A stretch of DNA of 39,120 bases. It comes from Pontiellaceae bacterium (GTDB lineage: Bacteria; Verrucomicrobiota; Kiritimatiellia; Kiritimatiellales; Pontiellaceae). The position numbers and the translations under genes are program-made. The DNA is taken from the NCBI GenBank assembly GCA_016937945.1, contig JAFGVP010000007.1:1-39120 (forward strand). The letters run 5' to 3'. Positions 25,933 through 33,761 of the stretch are shown piece by piece. How positions within the stretch are numbered: position 1 is the first letter of the stretch; every line of letters starts with the position of its first letter. A model generated the notes under the pieces. The model was not told where the DNA came from, did not search any database, and saw nothing but the letters and a program-made list of their open reading frames with translations.

Positions 25933-27122
25933 TATTCCGTAATCTCACCGTGTTCTTTTATGTAGGCCGCCTCGGCCGCATACCAGATTCCCTTGGCCTG
26001 CTCGGCGGTAATATCATCATCAATTGCCTGAAGGTCGCCCATATCGGCGGCCAGAACTCCCTCGAGGGTCAGGAAGCCGGAGAAGACCAGCTTCTCGGCA
26101 TATTCACTTCCAATGCCTTCGATCGCAGCCAGCTTGGTAACGGCAACCGCCACGCGCTCTTCGAAGTCCATGCTCTCTTCATCCTTCTGGATGTCCACGC
26201 GCCAGCCGGTCAGCTTGGAGGTCAGGCGGGCGTTCTGTCCGCGTTTTCCGATTGCCAGCGAAAGTTGGTCCGGATCGACCGTAACGGTAACCGTGCGGGT
26301 CTCTTCATCGGCATCCACACTCTTCAGACGGGCCGGCGCCAAAGCGTTGGCGATCAGGGTATGGATATCTTCGCTCCAGCGCACAATATCAATCTTTTCG
26401 CCGGACAGCTCGCGAACAATATTCTTAACGCGCATACCGCGCATGCCGACGCAGGCACCAACGGGGTCCACACGCTCATCGTGCGAAATAACCGCAACCT
26501 TGCTGCGATAGCCGGCTTCGCGGGAGATTCCCCTGATCTCCATCGTGCCGTCGGAAATTTCCGATACTTCGAGTTCGAAAAGGCGCCGGACAAAATCGGG
26601 ATGGCTGCGCGAAAGAACGATTTCCGGACCGCGTTCGCGTTCACGAACCATCAGGATCAGCGCACGAATGCGTTCCCCCACTTCATATTCCTCGGTCGGA
26701 ACACGTTCCTTGGACGGCATAACCGCTTCGCCATGTTCAAGCTCCACAACGACATCGCTGCGATCAAAACGGGTAACGGCGCCGGTAACGATTTCGCCGA
26801 TGCGATCCTTGTATTCGTCAAAAATGATCTCTTTTTCCGCGTTGCGGATCTTCTGCATGATCACCTGCTTGGCGGTCTGCGCAGCGATACGACCCAGCGG
26901 CGGAGGCGTGGTTTCAATTTCGCTGCCGTCGGAAAGCTTCCGGAATGCTTTTCGTTCAAAGGTTTTGCGATCAATGGCAATGCGCAGGGTATCGTCAATC
27001 ACGCCACCCTTCTCCGTCACGCTCTGCAGGGCCATTTCGATGGCACGGATAATTACCTCGCGCTCAACGCCCCGTTCACTTTCCATGTATTCAACAACGG
27101 CTTTCAACTCTGCAGGATTCAT
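25932..27122 (-). CDS. nusA: Transcription termination/antitermination factor NusA
   Basis: Binds RNA polymerase and nascent RNA to modulate pausing and termination. The 396-residue product runs in the expected order. The N-terminal polymerase-binding domain (MNPAELKAVVEYMESERGV, IDRKTFERKAF) is followed by S1 (IVTGAVTRFDRSDVVVELE), then KH1 (VDPVGACVGMRGMRVKNI) and KH2 (DQLSLAIGKRGQNARLTSKLTGWRVDI). One helix-hairpin-helix-type C-terminal region follows (IEGIGSEYAEKLVFSG). ATG 27122 with GGAGGG upstream replaces a longer open reading. rimP, usually upstream of nusA, is absent; a secreted cyclophilin gene precedes it instead. The leader contains a terminator-like hairpin (27177-27197). Confidence 0.96.
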   Translation of the reverse strand: MNPAELKAVVEYMESERGVEREVIIRAIEMALQSVTEKGGVIDDTLRIAIDRKTFERKAFRKLSDGSEIETTPPPLGRIAAQTAKQVIMQKIRNAEKEIIFDEYKDRIGEIVTGAVTRFDRSDVVVELEHGEAVMPSKERVPTEEYEVGERIRALILMVRERERGPEIVLSRSHPDFVRRLFELEVSEISDGTMEIRGISREAGYRSKVAVISHDERVDPVGACVGMRGMRVKNIVRELSGEKIDIVRWSEDIHTLIANALAPARLKSVDADEETRTVTVTVDPDQLSLAIGKRGQNARLTSKLTGWRVDIQKDEESMDFEERVAVAVTKLAAIEGIGSEYAEKLVFSGFLTLEGVLAADMGDLQAIDDDITAEQAKGIWYAAEAAYIKEHGEITE

Positions 27123-27170
27123 AAGCCCTCCTTCGCAACCTTCAAAAATCAAATAACCAGACCCTGAGAG

Positions 27171-27197
27171 AACAAAAGAGCGGGCAATGCCCACTCT
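27171..27197 (-). promoter_or_regulatory. Terminator-like hairpin in the nusA leader, possible attenuator
   Basis: On the minus strand AGAGTGGGCA and TGCCCGCTCT pair over ten positions (one wobble) around a very tight turn, followed by TTTTGTT. It stands about 55 bases before the nusA ATG and downstream of a candidate promoter. It could therefore attenuate nusA-infB, or else simply end the transcript of the preceding cyclophilin gene. Confidence 0.45.
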
Positions 27198-27230
27198 CAT
27201 ACCAGAGCCAAACTTATCAACAGAACGGGC

Positions 27231-27259
27231 AAACTACGCTTCCGGCCCTGTTCCGTCAA
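27231..27259 (-). promoter_or_regulatory. Possible promoter of nusA-infB
   Basis: On the minus strand TTGACG (27254-27259, 5 of 6 consensus) and TAGTTT (27231-27236, 3 of 6) are 17 bases apart. The resulting leader of about 100 bases would include the hairpin at 27177-27197. The weak -10 box keeps this tentative. Confidence 0.3.
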
Positions 27260-27391
27260 GAGGCAATCAGGGCGAATTCGGAGCGATCGTTTTTACAATA
27301 TACTGAGAAAAGGCAGGATCTGAGCCGGCGAAAACGCTCCCGTCCTCCAAGGGAACCGAAGACATTCCGTACCTCGGAGTCCGTCTCAAAC

Positions 27392-28573
27392 CTATTCCGG
27401 GGTAGCGTCCTGTTCGCCGACAACCCATTCGTCTAGACCTTCCCATTGCCAATAGCCTAGAGCATTTTGCCGATACTGGTATCCTTCACAACTGCCATCA
27501 ACTCTCTGGACAAATTTGAAATATGAATACTTCGTAGTCCCGAAAACGGCGATTCCAGGATAAGGCCCGGAAGTCCAATCTTCCCAATACGTGATAACAT
27601 CGTCATTACCGACAATAGAACAAGTCCCGCGTGCTCCCTCAAGAGGACGGAAAACCAGTGTATCGGAGCCTTGAGTAAAAGTGAACACCCTACCAGAAAG
27701 GTCATTAAAAAAAGTCACCTTTTGCGGGTAGAATATTCGAGCCCCCCGAAAGAATCCGAGGACATCACCACTCGGCAAGGAAACACGCCAGTCGCCGGAT
27801 GCGATTGACTGATAATCCGAATCGTAACTTGCCCAGGAGGATAAATTGGTCGACTGATAAATTAGATTTTCACACTGACTTCCGGATTCTGCTTTCGCCA
27901 CAATCCCGGTTGCGTTTGCTTCAATATCCAGCTGCAAGGCCCCGACCTCCGGCAAAGGCTGCACCGACGGATCAAATGACTGCGCATCGGCACCGACCCG
28001 CAGAATCAGAACGGCCTGAATGACCACGTTGCTTTCCGGACGATCGTTGGCATCAACGGCGACGGCGCCGATGTTAGACACCACGTTCATTCCGGAAACC
28101 ACCTCCCCGAAGACCGAGTGCACATTGTCAAGCCACGCCGTCGGAGCCAGCGTGATAAAAAACTGGCTTCCGTTGCTGTCCTCTCCGGAATTGGCCATCG
28201 ACAGAATGCCGGCGCTGTGATGAGTCAGATTCGTACTGAACTCATCGGGGAATTTATACCCCGGGCCGCCCGTCCCGGTTCCCAGCGGGTCACCGCCCTG
28301 AATCATGAAATCGTCAATAACGCGATGAAAAATACAACCGCTGTAGAGGGAGTTCGTCTGGATGCTGCCATTGGAATCAATCCAATGCTGCGTTCCTTCG
28401 GCCAGCCCGACAAAGTTGGCGCAGGTCAACGGAGCCTCGGCATAATCCAGCAGGCACGTAATGCCGCCCATCGAGGTTTCCAGCGCCGCATACAGTCCAT
28501 CCGCAAGCTCGGCTCGGGATGTCGCCGCCCCCAGAGCGCCCACAAGAAACAGCATGGTAAACCGGATTCGCAT
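27392..28573 (-). CDS. Secreted cyclophilin-type peptidyl-prolyl isomerase with C-terminal extension
   Basis: The 393-residue product has a Sec signal (MRIRFTMLFLVGALGAATSRA), then a cyclophilin domain (about 20-190). Family blocks are FVGLAEGT, FHRVIDDFMIQGGDPLGTGTGGPGY, LSMANSGEDSNGSQFFIT and WLDNVHSVFGEVVSG, so the isomerase site (FHRV..FM.QGGD) is kept. The remaining 190 or so residues are a separate region rich in Trp, Tyr and Gly. It starts with an NLIYQSTNLSSW-type segment resembling the beta-sandwich found in other verrucomicrobial secreted proteins. It ends with a WQWEGLDEWV block that I cannot assign. GAGGAG precedes ATG 28573. Role: folding of exported proteins, with the extension perhaps binding substrates or the cell surface. 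Confidence 0.9.
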   Translation of the reverse strand: MRIRFTMLFLVGALGAATSRAELADGLYAALETSMGGITCLLDYAEAPLTCANFVGLAEGTQHWIDSNGSIQTNSLYSGCIFHRVIDDFMIQGGDPLGTGTGGPGYKFPDEFSTNLTHHSAGILSMANSGEDSNGSQFFITLAPTAWLDNVHSVFGEVVSGMNVVSNIGAVAVDANDRPESNVVIQAVLILRVGADAQSFDPSVQPLPEVGALQLDIEANATGIVAKAESGSQCENLIYQSTNLSSWASYDSDYQSIASGDWRVSLPSGDVLGFFRGARIFYPQKVTFFNDLSGRVFTFTQGSDTLVFRPLEGARGTCSIVGNDDVITYWEDWTSGPYPGIAVFGTTKYSYFKFVQRVDGSCEGYQYRQNALGYWQWEGLDEWVVGEQDATPE

Positions 28574-28710
28574 TTTGATCGTTCTCCTCTTATACGGAAT
28601 GTCGAAATGAAGCATGATCACAACGAAGGTTACAAATCATTTCAGCTTTTGTAAGTGAAAAGCATTCCGCGCTTTCCTACTATGCCGCATCGAAACCCAC
28701 GGAGGAAACC

Positions 28711-29295
28711 ATGCTTGTCCTGCTGCTCATTCCGATTGCACTCATGCTCTTCGCCGGCATCGGCATCTACAACAGCCTTGTCGCACTCCGAAACGGCTAT
28801 AAGAATGCCTTCGCCCAGATTGACGTTCAGCTGAAACGCCGCTACGACCTGATTCCCAACCTGGTGGAAACGGTCAAAGGCTACATGAAACATGAACGCG
28901 AAACCCTCGACGCCGTCATCGAAGCGCGGAATCAGGCCGCCGCGGCCGGAAAACTGGCGGCCGGCAATCCCGGCGATGCCGGTGCGCTCGCCGGATTGCT
29001 TGGCGCCGAAAACGTTCTCTCCGGCGCACTCGGTCGACTCTTTGCCCTCTCGGAAGCGTATCCGGACCTGAAAGCCGGGCAGAATATGATGCAACTGAGC
29101 GAAGAGCTGGCCACCACCGAAAACAGGATTTCCTCTGCCCGCCAGACCTATAACAGTGCCGTCATGACCTACAACACGAAGCGCGAGACCTTTCCGTCCA
29201 GCGTGATTGCCGGCATGTTTAACTTTGCTCCCGCCGCCCTGTTCGAGATCGAGGACAACGTCCGAAAAGAAGTTCCGAAGGTCAGTTTCGACTAA
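28711..29295 (+). CDS. LemA family protein
   Basis: A 194-residue membrane-anchored protein with one N-terminal helix (MLVLLLIPIALMLFAGIGIY). The LemA core follows: YNSLVALRNGYKNAFAQIDVQLKRRYDLIPNL, VETVKGYMKHERETLDAVIEARN and YNSAVMTYNTKRETFPSSVIAGMF. Family function is poorly defined; LemA proteins are envelope-associated coiled-helix proteins. ACGGAGG stands before the ATG. lemA often sits beside a TPM-domain or htpX gene, but here der follows after about 80 bases with its own candidate promoter. Confidence 0.95.
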   Translation: MLVLLLIPIALMLFAGIGIYNSLVALRNGYKNAFAQIDVQLKRRYDLIPNLVETVKGYMKHERETLDAVIEARNQAAAAGKLAAGNPGDAGALAGLLGAENVLSGALGRLFALSEAYPDLKAGQNMMQLSEELATTENRISSARQTYNSAVMTYNTKRETFPSSVIAGMFNFAPAALFEIEDNVRKEVPKVSFD

Positions 29296-29335
29296 AAGCT
29301 GCCTACCGGCCTCAGATATACGATCTACTTTCCCT

Positions 29336-29364
29336 TTGCTACGCCGATGGGTTTCGTGTATCAC
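29336..29364 (+). promoter_or_regulatory. Possible promoter of der with a very short leader
   Basis: TTGCTA (29336-29341) and TATCAC (29359-29364) are 17 bases apart, 4 of 6 matches each. The -10 box ends ten bases before the ATG at 29375. No Shine-Dalgarno sequence is present there. Confidence 0.35.
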
Positions 29365-29374
29365 CGTGCGCGCT

Positions 29375-30736
29375 ATGGAAGAAACGAAAAGCAAAAGAGT
29401 TGTGGCGATCGTGGGTCGCCCGAATGTGGGAAAATCGGCACTGTTCAACCGACTGGTGGGTCGGCGTGTCTCGATCGTGCATGAAGAAGTCGGCGTCACG
29501 CGTGACCGCGTAGCCTGCGAAGCCTCGTGGAATGATCAGCGCTTTGAACTGATTGACACCGGCGGTCTGGGCCATTTCGGCAAGCAGGTTGCACCGGACC
29601 AGATTGTGGCCGGAACCGAGCAGCAGGCGGAGATCGCGATTGCCGATGCCTCGTTTATTATTTTCGTGACGGATATCACCGCCGGTGTGGCACCGCTTGA
29701 TGAAGAGGTTGCACGCATCCTGCATCAGAGCGGCAGGACCGTTATTCTTGCGGCCAACAAGGCCGACAATCCCGACCGCGATGAGACCATCTACGAATTC
29801 GACCGCCTCGGCTTTCCGGCATTTCCCGTTTCCGCCATCCAGAACCGCGGCATTTCCGAGCTGCTTGAAAACCTGGTATCACAGTTGCCGAAAGAAGAAA
29901 ACCCGACGGAAAAAACGCCGCTTCGCGTGGCCGTCGTGGGCCGGCCCAATGCCGGAAAATCCTCTTACATCAACCGCCTGCTGAAGAGCGACCGCGTGAT
30001 TGTCTCCGACGTCCCGGGCACGACTCGCGACAGCGTGGAGATTCCCTTTACTATTGGTAAAGGCGAAAGCGCCCGTCATTATCAGCTGATCGATACCGCC
30101 GGCGTCCAGAAGGATACGCGCAGTAAAGGAGCCGTCGACTGGTTCAGTAATCTCCGTACCGATAAAGCGATCGAGCGCGCCGACGTCGTCGTGATGGTCC
30201 TTGATGCCGAAACCGGCCCGACCAGCCGCGACAAGAAAGTGGCGGCCAAGATCATCGACGCCCAGAAAGGCTGCATGCTGCTGATCAACAAGTGGGATCT
30301 GGCGCAGGATGCCGACGACGAGATTACACAGACCAAATATCTTCCGGCGCTACGTGAAGCACTGCCGTTCCTCGGCTTCGCTCCCGTACTGTTTGTCTCC
30401 GCGAAGAGCGGCTATAACATTAAGCGCAGTATCGAGGCGATCGATTATGTTGCGGCGCAGACCCGCGTGGAAATCACGACCGGCGTGCTCAACCGCGTGA
30501 TTGAACAGGCGTGCGAGAAATATCCGCCGCCGGTGGCGCACGGCAAGCGCCTGAAGGTTTATTACGCCACTCAGACCGGTACGAACCCGATCTATTTCAA
30601 GGTCTTCGTCAACAATCCGGAATATGCCCGCTCAAACTGGCTCGCCTACCTGCAGAACCAGTTCCGCGATGCCTTCGGACTGGAAGGGGCTCCGATCTTT
30701 ATCAAACTCGTTGCCCGCTCCCGCCCAAAGAAATAG
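29375..30736 (+). CDS. der: Ribosome biogenesis GTPase Der (EngA)
   Basis: A tandem-GTPase factor required for assembly of the large ribosomal subunit. The 453-residue product has two G domains: GRPNVGKS with DTGG and NKAD in the first, GRPNAGKS with DTAG and NKWD in the second. A KH-like C-terminal domain ends KVYYATQTGTNPIYFKVFVNN...GLEGAPIFIKL. ATG 29375 starts the first strand (VVAIVGRPNVGKS) at the usual position. The reading frame is open upstream, but those residues overlap lemA and are not Der-like. No ribosome site precedes the ATG, suggesting a leaderless or near-leaderless message. Confidence 0.97.
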   Translation: MEETKSKRVVAIVGRPNVGKSALFNRLVGRRVSIVHEEVGVTRDRVACEASWNDQRFELIDTGGLGHFGKQVAPDQIVAGTEQQAEIAIADASFIIFVTDITAGVAPLDEEVARILHQSGRTVILAANKADNPDRDETIYEFDRLGFPAFPVSAIQNRGISELLENLVSQLPKEENPTEKTPLRVAVVGRPNAGKSSYINRLLKSDRVIVSDVPGTTRDSVEIPFTIGKGESARHYQLIDTAGVQKDTRSKGAVDWFSNLRTDKAIERADVVVMVLDAETGPTSRDKKVAAKIIDAQKGCMLLINKWDLAQDADDEITQTKYLPALREALPFLGFAPVLFVSAKSGYNIKRSIEAIDYVAAQTRVEITTGVLNRVIEQACEKYPPPVAHGKRLKVYYATQTGTNPIYFKVFVNNPEYARSNWLAYLQNQFRDAFGLEGAPIFIKLVARSRPKK

Positions 30737-30807
30737 ATCAAGCCCGATCCTGCCTGATTTTATACAATCAACTTGAGCTATATCGTACCCCGTTGTAGCC
30801 TCGTCGT

Positions 30808-32967
30808 ATGAAAGCATGGTGCGGTAAAGAGAAAAGCCTAACCACGGATGGATACGTCTGGCCGTCCTGGATAAAAACCACAGGAAGCATTATCCTCGTT
30901 CTATTGCTCACCGCTATCGGACTGTGGGGCGTCTTCGAATCGGGAAAACGGGCGGAGCAACACCTGCGCCGGAAACTGCTTCGCGAAACTATCGTCATTG
31001 CCGACGCCATTCCGTCTGAAGAAGCCGCCCTGCTGACCTTTACAGAGGCTGACAGGGAGCTTCCGGCTTTTCAACGGATATCCGAACAGCTGAAAGCTTA
31101 CGCGCAGCTTAAGAACCTGCGTTGCCTCTACACTATGGCCCTGAAGGATGGACAGCTCGTCTTCGGACCGGAAAGCATGGATGCTGATGATCCGCTGGCA
31201 TCATCTCCGGGAACGATCTATGAAAACCCGCACCCTTCCGATTATGATGCGTTTAAAACTGCAGAACCGGTGATCATCGGTCCTTGTAAGGATGAATACG
31301 GACCCTACTATTCCATCGCGGCCCCCGTGCTTCATCCCGATACCGGCAGCGTCATGATGACCGTCGGGATTGATATCAATCCGGAGCAATGGAAAGCCGT
31401 CATCGAGCAGTCCCGCCAGATCCCGGTCATTATTCTGGTAACGGCGCTGGTCACCCTGCTTGTTACAATTCTGATTGCACGAGTCCGGCGCCAATTTCCG
31501 GAAAAGCGGGCTCATACACTCCACTACAGCGAAGCCATTGCATGCGCAACGATCATGATCATCCTGACCATTGGTGTATCCATGCTCATCCACCAGATGG
31601 ACAAAAATAACCGGGACGAACTTTTTGCCCTTACCACCAACCTGAAAACCAAGGCGTATAATGTCGAACTTCAGCGAATCCGTGATGAACTCCAATCACT
31701 GGTGGTATTCTACGAATCCAGCGATTATATCAGCCCCGCTGAATTCTCGGACTTCAGCCTCGGAATTGTCCGTTCACCCGTCATTACCGGTTGCGCCTGG
31801 GTCCCCAAAACCGCCGATTCCACCGGGTCGGAAGCCTACTGCATTCAGTACATCGAGCCGATGGAGGGCAACGAAGCCCTGAAGGGACAAAACCTGCAGG
31901 AAGATGAACATTTGCGAGCCAGCATCTATACCTCGCAACAATCGGGGCTTCCCATAGCGGCCCCCTCCGCCGAAAAACACGAATTATACCTCTTCATGCC
32001 GATTCACAAGCAGCCACAAGAAGGAGTGGTGACGCTGATGATTGATCCGTTGCGGCTGGTAACAAAGGTCGGCCTTCAAAGCTCGCTGCAATCCTCGTAC
32101 CTCTCCACCACCCTCATGGAAGTCAATCCCGATGGAAAGGCCGCGATTCTTGCCTGTAACCGCACAGCGTGTACCCACGAATGTCCATCTGTGCTGAGTG
32201 AAAACCTGCATGCAATATCCCCGCTGTTTGCTTTTGGAAAAACCTATGCACTGTTGATTTCTCCGGAACATGAATGGTATGCATTACATCCCTTGGGAAA
32301 TCACAGCGTCGCCATGTTCTGCGGCATCATCCTTTCGCTGATCGGAACCGGAACAACCTTCACCCTGGCCAACCGCCCCGTCCTGCTTGAAAGCCTTTTG
32401 CGCAAAGGCAATGAAACCCTCATTCGCAGTGAAGAGCGCTTCGAACTGGCCGTTGCGGCGGCCGGCATCGGCGTTTGGGAGTGGGACATCACTAAACAGC
32501 ACATTATCTGGGACCGTCAGATGTTCAGAATGTATGGAATATCACCCGACCGGTTCGATGGTAGCCACGAAGCCTGGATCCGATTTCTTCACCCGGATGA
32601 TAAGCAACGGGTTCGCGAAGAGAGCATGGCGGCCATCGAAAATGAAACCCGGATGGACTTCACCTTCCGGATATGCCGGAATGACGGAAGAATCCGGCAT
32701 ATCCGGACGGTCGGCATGGTGTCGCATCCCGAACCTGGGCAATCGCGAATGATCGGCGTAAACCTCGACGTCACGGAAAGCAGAACCAAAGAGGAACAGA
32801 TTCTCACCCAACTCGACGAACTGAATCGATGGCAATCCGTAACCATGAACCGCGAAGACCGGATTATTGCACTCAAGCGCGAGGTCAACCAACTGCTCAA
32901 ATCCCTCAACGAATCTCCCCGGTACAGCATCGAACTGATTAACGCTGATGACGAGATCGAAGAATAA
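30808..32967 (+). CDS. Membrane sensor protein with two extracytoplasmic domains and a PAS domain, no output domain
   Basis: A 719-residue protein. A transmembrane helix (about 26-46) leads to a first periplasmic domain (about 47-205; Cache-like, ending TVGIDINPEQW). Two helices follow (about 207-228 and 243-263), then a second periplasmic domain (about 265-505) of the CHASE type (TGCAWVP, EAYCIQYIEP). A further helix is at about 510-530. The cytoplasmic part is a PAS_3-like domain (about 543-660; FELAVAAAGIGVWEWDI, FLHPDDKQRVREE, IGVNLDVTESR). A coiled coil ends LKREVNQLLKSLNESPRY, a tail seen on PAS proteins that usually precede a kinase or GGDEF domain. No kinase, cyclase or HTH follows. 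The start lacks a ribosome site. It lies 48 bases upstream of the peptide/radical SAM genes, so a regulatory link is possible but unproven. Confidence 0.8.
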   Translation: MKAWCGKEKSLTTDGYVWPSWIKTTGSIILVLLLTAIGLWGVFESGKRAEQHLRRKLLRETIVIADAIPSEEAALLTFTEADRELPAFQRISEQLKAYAQLKNLRCLYTMALKDGQLVFGPESMDADDPLASSPGTIYENPHPSDYDAFKTAEPVIIGPCKDEYGPYYSIAAPVLHPDTGSVMMTVGIDINPEQWKAVIEQSRQIPVIILVTALVTLLVTILIARVRRQFPEKRAHTLHYSEAIACATIMIILTIGVSMLIHQMDKNNRDELFALTTNLKTKAYNVELQRIRDELQSLVVFYESSDYISPAEFSDFSLGIVRSPVITGCAWVPKTADSTGSEAYCIQYIEPMEGNEALKGQNLQEDEHLRASIYTSQQSGLPIAAPSAEKHELYLFMPIHKQPQEGVVTLMIDPLRLVTKVGLQSSLQSSYLSTTLMEVNPDGKAAILACNRTACTHECPSVLSENLHAISPLFAFGKTYALLISPEHEWYALHPLGNHSVAMFCGIILSLIGTGTTFTLANRPVLLESLLRKGNETLIRSEERFELAVAAAGIGVWEWDITKQHIIWDRQMFRMYGISPDRFDGSHEAWIRFLHPDDKQRVREESMAAIENETRMDFTFRICRNDGRIRHIRTVGMVSHPEPGQSRMIGVNLDVTESRTKEEQILTQLDELNRWQSVTMNREDRIIALKREVNQLLKSLNESPRYSIELINADDEIEE

Positions 32968-33015
32968 GTTTTATCTCTTTCAGCAAAGGAACTTAATCCA
33001 CCGGCCGTCTATCCC

Positions 33016-33474
33016 ATGATGAAAAACGAAAATCCCATTCCCGAAATAAATTCCACCGATGTCGGATATCCGTCCTTCCGCCGCTTTCACCTGAATCGTC
33101 CAGCCGTGGTCGCCGGCGCCGCCCTGCTGCTGGCCGGCGGGTGTAAAAAAGCAACGCCCGTCCGCGTCGAAACCCTCGGCTTTATTGCCACCCCCGAGCC
33201 GCCGGCGGAAATCTGCCCGAACGAATCATCCCTGCCCGAAAAGACCACGCTGACGCCCGAACAGCACACCCTGCTTGATAAACCGGTAACACCCCGCCCC
33301 AAACTGGGCAAGGTTGCCTGCCCCGCACCTCCCGACGTCAGTTTTGATGAATACGAAATTCCCGAGATTTCTACGGTCACTCCGCCGACATCCCTTCCCG
33401 AACCCATGGAAACCAACCGGATCATCCGCCTGATGGGAGAACTTCCCTCACCCCACCTCCCGGAGACAGAATAA
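33016..33474 (+). CDS. Lipoprotein-like peptide A, candidate radical SAM substrate
   Basis: A 152-residue protein that I do not recognise as a named family. Residues 18-45 read YPSFRRFH, then a hydrophobic stretch (VVAGAALLLAGG) and C43, followed by KK. This looks like a lipoprotein signal with a long N-terminal extension. The rest is disordered in appearance, rich in Pro, Glu and Thr, with two further Cys, each next to Pro (C67 in EICPNE, C102 in VACPAPP). A C-terminal RLMGELPSP (LMG at 139-141) follows. The next gene encodes a shorter paralogue with the same leader block and LMG motif. The stop codon is two bases from that gene's ATG. The ribosome site is weak. Inferred role: substrate of the radical SAM/SPASM enzyme. 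Confidence 0.75.
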   Translation: MMKNENPIPEINSTDVGYPSFRRFHLNRPAVVAGAALLLAGGCKKATPVRVETLGFIATPEPPAEICPNESSLPEKTTLTPEQHTLLDKPVTPRPKLGKVACPAPPDVSFDEYEIPEISTVTPPTSLPEPMETNRIIRLMGELPSPHLPETE

Positions 33475-33476
33475 GC

Positions 33477-33761
33477 ATGAAACCCGAACCCTCCCAAAAA
33501 GCGCCGGCGTCCGACTATCCGAGCTTCCGCAAGTTCCATATCAGCCGAAAGGCCATCGCCGCCGGAACGGCACTGATTCTCGCAGGGTGCAATAAAAAGC
33601 CTGAAATCACTCCCGTCATGCTGGGTGAACCCAGAATAGCTCATCCCCCGACAAACCTGGTCGAAGAAACCGATAACCCGTCGGGTTGCATGAATACCCT
33701 GATGGGCCCACCAGGAGAGATGATCGCCCCCGCACCACCGGAAGCTGACTCTGTCCTATGA
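33477..33761 (+). CDS. Lipoprotein-like peptide B, paralogue of peptide A, candidate radical SAM substrate
   Basis: A 94-residue protein of unknown family. Residues 14-41 match peptide A: YPSFRKFH, then ISRKAIAAGTALILAG and C38, NKK. Further parallels are PVMLGEPRIAHPP against A's RVETLGFIATPEPP, and MNTLMGPPG (LMG 75-77) against A's IRLMGELPSP. Other Cys: C71, directly before MNTLMG. Compared with A it lacks a Pro-rich central insert. Its start is two bases after A's stop, and its stop overlaps the radical SAM start by ATGA, so the three genes are one translationally coupled unit. Whether the Cys38 box is a true lipobox or part of a leader removed by another protease is open. Confidence 0.8.
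   Translation: MKPEPSQKAPASDYPSFRKFHISRKAIAAGTALILAGCNKKPEITPVMLGEPRIAHPPTNLVEETDNPSGCMNTLMGPPGEMIAPAPPEADSVL

Noticed and set aside
28642..29499. A 285-codon minus-strand frame opposite lemA
   Set aside because: It covers the lemA coding region and the der start, carries no recognised motif, and lemA itself has a strong ribosome site.
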